A stretch of 40,669 nucleotides of DNA from Candidatus Poribacteria bacterium (GTDB taxonomy: Bacteria; Poribacteria; WGA-4E; JAJDTR01): the NCBI GenBank assembly GCA_022827055.1, contig JAJDTR010000171.1, positions 1 to 40,669 of the forward strand. The letters run 5' to 3'. Under the pieces are notes generated by a model. It had not been told where the DNA came from. It saw only the letters and a program-made list of their open reading frames with translations, and ran no database searches. Below, piece by piece: positions 34,895-40,669 of this stretch (the first letter of the stretch is position 1; each line of letters begins with the position of its first letter). The translations under genes and the position numbers were made by a program.

Positions 34895-35488
34895 TTGCCC
34901 GCTGTGCCTCTGAACACCCAAGTCGCGGACACATTGACGAAGGAACAGGAAAAGGATTTGGTGGTTCGTTGCCAAGATGGCGACAAACACGCCATGGAAG
35001 CACTTATTCTCCATTATCAGCAGTGGGTGTACAATATTGCGTACGGTATACTTGGCACTCGGGAAGACGCCTCCGACATGGCTCAGGAAGTTTTTCTCTG
35101 GCTTTGGGAAAATATCGGACAGTTCCGATTTCGATCGAGATTTTCGACATGGCTTTATCGAATCGTGACTAACCGGTGCATCAACGTCAAAGATCAGAAA
35201 AAGCGGCGTCAAACCGATGCCATGGAGATTGACGATTCACAACCTTGGGCGCCCATCGACACGGAAACCCCTGAAAAATCGGTTTTGCGCCTGGAACAGC
35301 GCGAGATTCTTCAAAAGGCGCTCACAGAGTTGAAGGATGATTATCGGCAGGTTTTAGTCCTGCGTGAAATGCAAGACCTCTCCTATGAGGAACTGGCAGA
35401 GGTCATCGGCTGCTCGGTTGGACGTGTAAAATCAAAACTGCATGAAGCCAGAAAGGCCTTGAGGGAATTGGTATTACAATTTTCGTGA
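34895..35488 (+). CDS. ECF sigma factor, RpoE-like
   Basis: About 197 residues. Region 2 (GDKHAMEALILHYQQWVYNIAYGIL, DMAQEVFLWLWENIGQFR, FSTWLYRIVTNRCIN) and region 4 (LKDDYRQVLVLREMQDLSYEELAEVIGCSVGRVKSKLHEARKAL) are of the RpoE/SigW type and distinct from the two paralogous sigmas in the window. Start: GGAGGAG lies 3-4 nt before a TTG at 34895, better than the ATG at 34862, which would add 11 residues without a proper site. Followed 15 bp later by its anti-sigma gene. Confidence 0.92.
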   Translation: MPAVPLNTQVADTLTKEQEKDLVVRCQDGDKHAMEALILHYQQWVYNIAYGILGTREDASDMAQEVFLWLWENIGQFRFRSRFSTWLYRIVTNRCINVKDQKKRRQTDAMEIDDSQPWAPIDTETPEKSVLRLEQREILQKALTELKDDYRQVLVLREMQDLSYEELAEVIGCSVGRVKSKLHEARKALRELVLQFS

Positions 35489-35503
35489 TAGGAGGCGGCA
35501 ATC

Positions 35504-36022
35504 ATGAGCCACAATCGCATTCAAAAACAGTTATCGGCATACTTGGACGACCAGTTAAGCCCGGAGAGCCGCGCACGGGTTGAAACACATTTGAGTTCAT
35601 GCGACGAATGTGTCGAAATGCTCTCAGATTTTCAGCGGAATCGTCAAAGCATTGGCGCCTTAAGGCACGAAGCACCTCCGATTGCAGAACTTGTGCTGCC
35701 GCAACTGCCAGATCGCGGACCGGTTCGCCGAAGTTTCCTTCCGAGTATTGAGGAGATTCGCCAGTGGATCTTCCGTCCCGTGATGGGCGGCACTTTCGCG
35801 GTGGTCTCTGCATGTCTGCTTTTTGCGCTGGTCTATTTTAATTTGACGCCGACCTCCGATGATTCGCTGGATCTCTATCTTTCCGAACATACGCAGTATT
35901 CCGTTTACTATTCAACACAGTCCGACGGGGCTACCGATTCGATTGACTCGAATGGAATACCCTCCGCCACGAATGTTGAGGATGACACCAACTTTTTTCT
36001 TGGGGTTTATCTCGGGGACTAA
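35504..36022 (+). CDS. Zinc-finger anti-sigma factor (zf-HC2, RseA/RsiW-like)
   Basis: 172 residues. The N-terminal cytosolic anti-sigma domain has LSAYLDDQLSPESRARVETHL and the His29-x3-Cys33-x2-Cys36 zinc motif. A single membrane helix lies at about 94-112 (GGTFAVVSACLLFALVYF), with a 60-residue acidic periplasmic tail. It should hold the sigma encoded just upstream at the membrane until regulated proteolysis. AGGAGG is upstream of the ATG. Only 3 bp separate it from the RseB-like gene. Confidence 0.9.
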   Translation: MSHNRIQKQLSAYLDDQLSPESRARVETHLSSCDECVEMLSDFQRNRQSIGALRHEAPPIAELVLPQLPDRGPVRRSFLPSIEEIRQWIFRPVMGGTFAVVSACLLFALVYFNLTPTSDDSLDLYLSEHTQYSVYYSTQSDGATDSIDSNGIPSATNVEDDTNFFLGVYLGD

Positions 36023-36025
36023 ACC

Positions 36026-37216
36026 ATGAAATATCCAATAGGGAAACCGAAGAATCTAATTTCGAACACAGAAACAGCCGGTGATCGAAGGGCATTCGGG
36101 ATCCGCGCCATCGTTCGGCTGTACTCCACCTTGCTCGTTTGCGGGTTGCTGTTTGGTGTTACAAAGGGTGCCTTCGCCAATACGCCGAAACAATTTCTTG
36201 AAGTTTTGAAGCGCATCGCCGCCGCCGAAAATGAAACAAGCTATACCGGTACGCGGTTGATTGTCTTCCACACGCCGCGCGGGTTAACCGTCCGTGAGGA
36301 CCTTGTCATTCAACAGCCTCCAGAAGTTAATGCTGTCAAGGTCTTATCGGTCATCGGAAGAGAGCGATTCGACCAACACCGTAAGGATGATCGTTTCAAA
36401 GGCAGAGATCATAAAGAGCGACAATCCAGTCGGAGCGATCGACCTTCTGGTCGAAGAGGGTTTCTGCCGCGGCGGAAACGGATAAGTAACCTTTCTCAGG
36501 AAGAACTGGAACTCCTCACGCAAAATTACCAATTCCACTTGTCGTCCGGGAGCACTATTGCAGGGGAAGAAACGGAGGAGATTAAAATCTATCCCCAGTT
36601 CGAGGACCGGCCCACAAAGCGTCTCTTCATCGCGCGCCGCAATGGGATTATCTTACGCGTGGATGAATTTGACTACACCGGACACCTTCGATTCGTGTCG
36701 CTTTTTACGCAAATAGAGTTCGATCAGAAGAAAGTTGAAGAGACGTTAGCCGAATTGAAGGGTGACAAAAAGCTGATATATGAAAAACGAGAGCACCGAA
36801 GCCGACCCATCAAGGAGGTGGAAGTAGAAAAAGCGTTGGGCGTTCGGCACGTGCAACCCACCTACCTTCCCCCCGGATTTCAGTTGTTGGACATGCGTCA
36901 CATCAAGCGCCGCGCATCAATTGTGTTTCTGCGGTACACTGACGGATTGGCTACATTTTCGCTATTTGAGCGAAAAGGGAAAGGCAGATCTCGCCACTCT
37001 GATCGAAGGCACCGTCGCGAGAATGCCAAAACCCTTACACGTCATGATGTGCCTATACACGTGATGAAGCAACACCAAGCCTATATCCTTGAATGGTCCA
37101 ATTCCGGAGTTGATTTTACACTTATCGGAGAACTGGACTGGTCCGAGTTGATTAAAGTCGCCGAGTCGGTAATTCTCGCAAGCCAAAAAAACCAAAAAGA
37201 AATGACAAAGGAATAA
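36026..37216 (+). CDS. RseB/MucB-like sigma-factor regulatory protein
   Basis: 396 residues. Signal-anchor-like N-terminus (hydrophobic about 30-50, ending GAFANTP). The following domain is LolA-like (YTGTRLIVFHTPRGLTVREDLVIQQPPE...), and the C-terminal domain begins near residue 260 (YLPPGFQLLDMRHIKR... IVFLRYTDGLATFSLFER), as in MucB/RseB, which bind the periplasmic tail of the anti-sigma and sense envelope lipids or lipopolysaccharide. A very basic, disordered insert (about 115-160, Arg/Lys/Ser/Gly) is unlike typical RseB. Gene order sigma - anti-sigma - RseB is that of rpoE-rseA-rseB. Confidence 0.82.
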   Translation: MKYPIGKPKNLISNTETAGDRRAFGIRAIVRLYSTLLVCGLLFGVTKGAFANTPKQFLEVLKRIAAAENETSYTGTRLIVFHTPRGLTVREDLVIQQPPEVNAVKVLSVIGRERFDQHRKDDRFKGRDHKERQSSRSDRPSGRRGFLPRRKRISNLSQEELELLTQNYQFHLSSGSTIAGEETEEIKIYPQFEDRPTKRLFIARRNGIILRVDEFDYTGHLRFVSLFTQIEFDQKKVEETLAELKGDKKLIYEKREHRSRPIKEVEVEKALGVRHVQPTYLPPGFQLLDMRHIKRRASIVFLRYTDGLATFSLFERKGKGRSRHSDRRHRRENAKTLTRHDVPIHVMKQHQAYILEWSNSGVDFTLIGELDWSELIKVAESVILASQKNQKEMTKE

Positions 37217-37220
37217 TCGC

Positions 37221-38474
37221 ATGAAATCGAAGGGTTCATCTCGTGGAATTTTCGTAATCCTAGCACTTTTTTGTGTTGGAACTATAGCCGCCTACGCGGC
37301 GGAAAACGAAGCCAATAATCGTGATTGGCACCAATGGCGGGGACCGAGCCGGGATGGGATCTCGCTGGAAATCGGTCTACTCAGAGGTTGGTCCGACGAC
37401 GGTCCGAAAGAACTTTGGCGAATTTCTCTCGGGGAAGGATTCTCGGGCGTTTCGATTTCTGATGGCCGTGCCTATACGATGTTTGTCAAAGGCGAAGATG
37501 AGATTGTTGTTTGCCTTGACGCGGCAAGCGGGAAGGAGATTTGGCGTTACCTTGATGATTACCGTTTTGAAAATCGACAAGGCGGAGACGGGCCGCGTTC
37601 CACGCCGACCGTCGATGGCGACAGGGTTTACGTGCTCAGCGCTTACGGTCGATTGGTCGCCATTGATGCGCTCAACGGGAAAGAGTTATGGAGTCACGAC
37701 TTCACGAAGGCGTTCTCCAGTAACGTGCCGCGTCACGGCTTTTCCACGTCTCCAATCATTGAAGGCGAATTGCTCCTAATCGAGACCGGCGGAGCGTCCG
37801 GAAAAGCGCTTCTGGCGTGCGACAAAAGGAGCGGGAAGATAGTTTGGAGTTCGGAGGACGACGCGGTCGGGTATTCATCACCCATTACAGAGACGATCTT
37901 GGGAAAGCGGCAAACGGTGTTTTTTACGGGTAGAGGTCTCGTTTCGGTGTCTCCGAAAGATGGGGAAATCTACTGGCGCTATGATTGGCCGACCCGCTTC
38001 AACGTGAACGCCGCTACCCCCATCTTTATCCCGCCTGACAAAATTTTCATCTCTTCCGGTTACGATATGGGCGCTGCCGTAGTTCAAATCAAGGACATTG
38101 ATGGCGGGCTCACGGCCGCCGAAATCTGGACAAGCCGTGAAATGAAAAACCATTTTTCGTCCTCCGTTTTACATGATGGATATTTGTACGGCTTCGATAA
38201 TGCGTTCTTGAAGTGCATCGACGCAGAAACCGGTGACGACCAGTGGGTCCAACGCGGTTTTGGAAAGGGTTCGCTGATTTACGCCGATGGCAACTTGATT
38301 ATCCTTGGAGAGGGAGGAAATCTTGCATTAGCCAAAGCGACGCCTGACCAATATGAGGAGATTGCAAAGAAAAGAATATTTGACGGACGGTGTTGGACCG
38401 TCCCCACATTGTCCGGTGGTAAGCTGTATCTGCGGAACACTGAAGAATTGATCTGTTTTGATTGGTCTGAATAG
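37221..38474 (+). CDS. Secreted PQQ-like beta-propeller protein
   Basis: 417 residues: signal peptide about 1-28 (AAYAAEN), then WHQWRGPSRDG, the usual opening of planctomycete/poribacterial PQQ-propeller proteins, and repeated blades with the pattern ALDAxxGKExW (CLDAASGKEIWRY, AIDALNGKELWSH, ACDKRSGKIVWSS, CIDAETGDDQWVQ). No active-site residues of quinoprotein dehydrogenases are apparent, so a BamB-like scaffold or sensor role is more likely. It starts 4 bp after the RseB-like gene, hence part of the ECF operon. Confidence 0.88.
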   Translation: MKSKGSSRGIFVILALFCVGTIAAYAAENEANNRDWHQWRGPSRDGISLEIGLLRGWSDDGPKELWRISLGEGFSGVSISDGRAYTMFVKGEDEIVVCLDAASGKEIWRYLDDYRFENRQGGDGPRSTPTVDGDRVYVLSAYGRLVAIDALNGKELWSHDFTKAFSSNVPRHGFSTSPIIEGELLLIETGGASGKALLACDKRSGKIVWSSEDDAVGYSSPITETILGKRQTVFFTGRGLVSVSPKDGEIYWRYDWPTRFNVNAATPIFIPPDKIFISSGYDMGAAVVQIKDIDGGLTAAEIWTSREMKNHFSSSVLHDGYLYGFDNAFLKCIDAETGDDQWVQRGFGKGSLIYADGNLIILGEGGNLALAKATPDQYEEIAKKRIFDGRCWTVPTLSGGKLYLRNTEELICFDWSE

Positions 38475-38540
38475 AGGTAGCACTGTCCGTTAATCAGCCA
38501 GACTAAAGTCCGAGGAACAATCCGAGCGCGATTTTTAACT

Positions 38541-38615
38541 ATCGCCCTAGGAACCCTATCGCGGTGGGATTTCTATCGCGTTCCTTATTCAGTCACTTTA
38601 TCTATTCGTTCAGTT
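38541..38615. repeat. Dispersed intergenic repeat (reverse copy)
   Basis: Its reverse complement reads AAAGTGACTGAATAAGGAAC then GCGATAGAAATCCC, close to the unit at 2957-2993. Confidence 0.7.
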
Positions 38616-38757
38616 GATCCTGCTCAGTCGTCTGTTCGGTTTCGGCGACACTGTACCAAGTTAAATTTCCACGTTTCCGCCCTACCAAATTTGCTGGTTT
38701 CAGAATACCCTTTCACCTATCCAAAAAATCTGTCATTAAAATTTTTTTCGATTAAGC

Positions 38758-38786
38758 TTGACAACTTAACCCGTGTATAGTATAGT
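38758..38786 (+). promoter_or_regulatory. Sigma-70-type promoter for lexA
   Basis: TTGACA (38758-38763), 17-bp spacer, TATAGT (38781-38786), 69 bp before the lexA start. GTATAG repeats across the -10 might form the autoregulatory site, but this is not established. Confidence 0.75.
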
Positions 38787-38855
38787 TTTATATATCAGGT
38801 AGGAGACAGTCGTAATTCAGCAAGTTTGGGTTGTATCGGAGAGAGGGGGTAATCC

Positions 38856-39461
38856 GTGCGGAAAAAATTAACTCATCGACAAGAGAGAATTTACAATTTC
38901 ATTTGCAATCAGATTCAAGATGCCGGCTATCCGCCGACGGTCCGCGAGATTGCGGCAGCATTCGAGATCTCTGAAAAGGGCGCTCACGACCATCTTAACG
39001 CCATTGAGAAAAAGGATTATATCCGGCGCGAGCCGGGAAAACCGCGAGCGATCGAGGTTATGGAGTTCCTGTCCAGGGGTCCGGCTCAATCAATAGAAGT
39101 GCCAATTGTTGGCCGGGTGGCAGCTGGCACGCCGCTTCTCGCCTCTCAGAACGTAGACGGCACTTTGCCGTTGCCGAACGATATGGCAAATGGCGACACG
39201 TGCTTTGCCCTGCGTGTCAAGGGGTCGAGTATGATTGATGCGGGGATTTTCGAAGGTGACTTCGTGGTTGTCAGATCTCAGGAACACGCAGATGCAGGGG
39301 ATATTGTCGTTGCCCTACTGGATGAAGAAGCGACGGTCAAACGATTTTTCGTTGACGGGGACAAAATCCGTCTGCAACCGGAAAACCCCGCACTGCCCCC
39401 AATCATCGTGAATAACGTGCAGATTTTGGGGAAGGTTATTGCGCTTTTCCGCCAGATGTAA
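38856..39461 (+). CDS. lexA: LexA repressor
   Basis: 201 residues. N-terminal winged helix (LTHRQERIYNFICNQI, PPTVREIAAAFEIS, then the recognition helix around 40-52) and a C-terminal S24 self-cleavage domain: scissile Ala90-Gly91 (RVAAGTP), catalytic Ser125 (KGSSMIDAG) and Lys162 (ATVKRF). All residues for RecA-stimulated autoproteolysis are present, so it should control the SOS response. GTG start with a G-rich ribosome-binding site (GAGGGGG). Only gene of its transcript visible here. Confidence 0.97.
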   Translation: MRKKLTHRQERIYNFICNQIQDAGYPPTVREIAAAFEISEKGAHDHLNAIEKKDYIRREPGKPRAIEVMEFLSRGPAQSIEVPIVGRVAAGTPLLASQNVDGTLPLPNDMANGDTCFALRVKGSSMIDAGIFEGDFVVVRSQEHADAGDIVVALLDEEATVKRFFVDGDKIRLQPENPALPPIIVNNVQILGKVIALFRQM

Positions 39462-39529
39462 GGCTTCATGCAGCTAGATATCAGATATAACGTTTAGCAA
39501 AGAAAGTATTGCCATCCCCTCGCCCTGCC

Positions 39530-40546
39530 TTATTTTATCTCATAGTCAATCAATTCGGCGATGCCGTTCGGCGTTTCAATTTTTACCGGTCCGACCCCGG
39601 GCGCCAGCCACACAGTTTGCAATTCCAATTTCGTTGTTAAATGCATCGACAGGTCGGTCAATTCTTCGCGAATTTCCGATTCTATAGTCTCGAGATACAC
39701 CTTATGTGAAATCATACCGTGAGTATCTTTAAACTCTATAGTTCTATACGATGCCAGCTTTGCTTCGTATTGAATCTTGAGGCAATCCTCAAATTTGCCA
39801 GCGGAAACCTCAACCAGTATTCGTCCGTCGCCAGTCTTTCCCAGAATCACTACTTCGGCTTCAAAATCGTGAATATAGAACGGCCAATCATAGCTTCCTC
39901 TCAGACTTAAATTGAGCGCGTTGTAGGTCTCACCCGGAACGATCGGAAATGGGAAAAGTGCCAAGTTACTATGCGAAGTTACACTGGCGTTGTAACGGTA
40001 TAGGTAGGGCAAGATTCCCGGCGTAGATCTATCCTTCTTAGATACGCACACCGCCTTCTGGCGTCCCCGTTTGCTACAATGCATCCCGATAGACCAGCTT
40101 GGGGTTTCGCCGCCGCTATCGACGATAATTTCCCAGATAGCGGCATCCATGTCATTGTGGACGATTCTGCGGTCAAGCCGATCAGGAAATGCTACATACA
40201 CGGGAGACTCGAGAGCCTCTATTTGGGTGTCTTGGAGTGGCGGGTCGGAGCCAAAGAAGTGATAGTAATTTGTACCAAATTTCTTGGTTTCGGTGACTTC
40301 CCGCGTCCACTCGGATCCGTCGGCGTTCCGGTAGACCCATCGGTTGCCGACCGCCATTGGATAATAGGGGCTGGATATAGGTACTACGTCATTACGGTTC
40401 TCGACTCCAATGGTGTCAACCATGGGGTTGTTCGCAGTTTCCTCCCCGCCACACCCGGAAGTCAATAGGACGCCAAAAAGAAAGGCAACAGCCCTAGTTT
40501 TACTCCTCAGAGAGGATTGCCTTCTGAAAAAACGATGTACGGACAT
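39530..40546 (-). CDS. Putative lipoprotein
   Basis: 338 residues with a long basic n-region (three Arg/Lys clusters in the first 18 residues), a hydrophobic stretch and a lipobox LTSGC (Cys32), so a lipid-anchored envelope protein. The mature part opens with YYPMAVGNRWVYRN and ends APGVGPVKIETPNG, patterns shared with uncharacterised secreted proteins in which a beta-rich domain is repeated. Function unknown. The start is well supported by AGGAGG upstream. Convergent with lexA. Confidence 0.75.
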   Translation of the reverse strand: MSVHRFFRRQSSLRSKTRAVAFLFGVLLTSGCGGEETANNPMVDTIGVENRNDVVPISSPYYPMAVGNRWVYRNADGSEWTREVTETKKFGTNYYHFFGSDPPLQDTQIEALESPVYVAFPDRLDRRIVHNDMDAAIWEIIVDSGGETPSWSIGMHCSKRGRQKAVCVSKKDRSTPGILPYLYRYNASVTSHSNLALFPFPIVPGETYNALNLSLRGSYDWPFYIHDFEAEVVILGKTGDGRILVEVSAGKFEDCLKIQYEAKLASYRTIEFKDTHGMISHKVYLETIESEIREELTDLSMHLTTKLELQTVWLAPGVGPVKIETPNGIAELIDYEIK

Positions 40547-40669
40547 TTTTACCTCCTATCGCCAAGCGCCAATTTAATCTTTCCAAAGGTTCACACAATC
40601 TTTCCACTCCGTCGAGTCATGGACAAACCCTTTTCCCTTACTGGCCACTGGTCACTGACCACTAGGCAC
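40547..40669. other. Window edge, upstream of the lipoprotein gene
   Basis: Short repeated words (CACTGG, TCACTG, ACCACT) at 40640-40665 form simple local repeats. No gene visible before the edge. Confidence 0.3.

Larger units (their letters stand above)
38475..38855. other. 381-bp intergenic region upstream of lexA
   Basis: Contains a reverse copy of the dispersed repeat (38541-38615), an AT-rich stretch and the lexA promoter. No recognisable SOS box of the Gram-positive (CGAAC..GTTCG) or E. coli (CTG..CAG) type was seen near the promoter. Confidence 0.6.

Noticed and set aside
38764..38855. An SOS box upstream of lexA.
   Set aside because: Only partial GTATAG repeats are present; no match to known LexA operators, and the operator of this lineage is not known to me.

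Overview
The window reads as chromosome of an uncultured Gram-negative-type bacterium. Phytanoyl-CoA-dioxygenase-like enzymes, a Gfo/Idh/MocA oxidoreductase, an SDR-type threonine dehydrogenase, a CotH protein with a lamin-tail domain, several ECF sigma factors, DUF1573 and PQQ-propeller proteins, and intergenic sequence full of small palindromes together suggest Candidatus Poribacteria or a near relative (Planctomycetes-like lineages are the alternative). This is inferred from gene content; there is no rRNA in the window. No tRNA, rRNA or CRISPR array was seen.

Layout. 1-11 kb: small-molecule enzymes (zinc MDR dehydrogenase, two PhyH dioxygenases, thiG, a beta-barrel-like protein, a Gfo/Idh/MocA - PhyH - threonine dehydrogenase operon) plus two adjacent DNA adenine-type methyltransferases without a visible restriction enzyme. 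11.3-13.8 kb: a large envelope protein combining a PorV-like barrel, FlgD-like Ig, OmpA and SPOR domains. 14-19.9 kb: housekeeping genes on the minus strand (prs, DUF402, trpF, bioD, MFS, mnmA).

20-26.3 kb is the most unusual part. A minus-strand operon encodes (in order of transcription) a Sec-exported, eight-cysteine small protein carrying a canonical double-glycine leader, a membrane-anchored coiled-coil protein, a Sec-exported protein with a C39-peptidase-like domain fused to DUF1573, a formylglycine-generating-enzyme-fold protein lacking the catalytic cysteine pair, and an ECF sigma factor. It looks like an extracytoplasmic double-glycine peptide maturation system without the usual C39-containing ABC transporter.

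26.2-31.1 kb: a BlaI/BlaR1-type pair in which BlaR1 is fused to a TlpA-like thioredoxin, TPRs and a degenerate trypsin-like domain. It is flanked by a decayed tandem copy of its own C-terminal part and by a duplicated blaI promoter/operator region that was split by a 312-bp non-autonomous element (15-bp terminal inverted repeats, 8-bp target duplication).

31.3-38.5 kb: two ECF sigma operons. One (sigma + CotH) is paralogous to the sigma of the double-glycine operon; the other is a sigma - zf-HC2 anti-sigma - RseB/MucB-like - PQQ-propeller operon. Both are preceded by near-identical RpoE-type promoters (CGAAC.. N15 GTCTAA), and a weaker version lies ahead of the double-glycine operon. 38.7-40.6 kb: lexA with a good sigma-70 promoter, and a lipoprotein.
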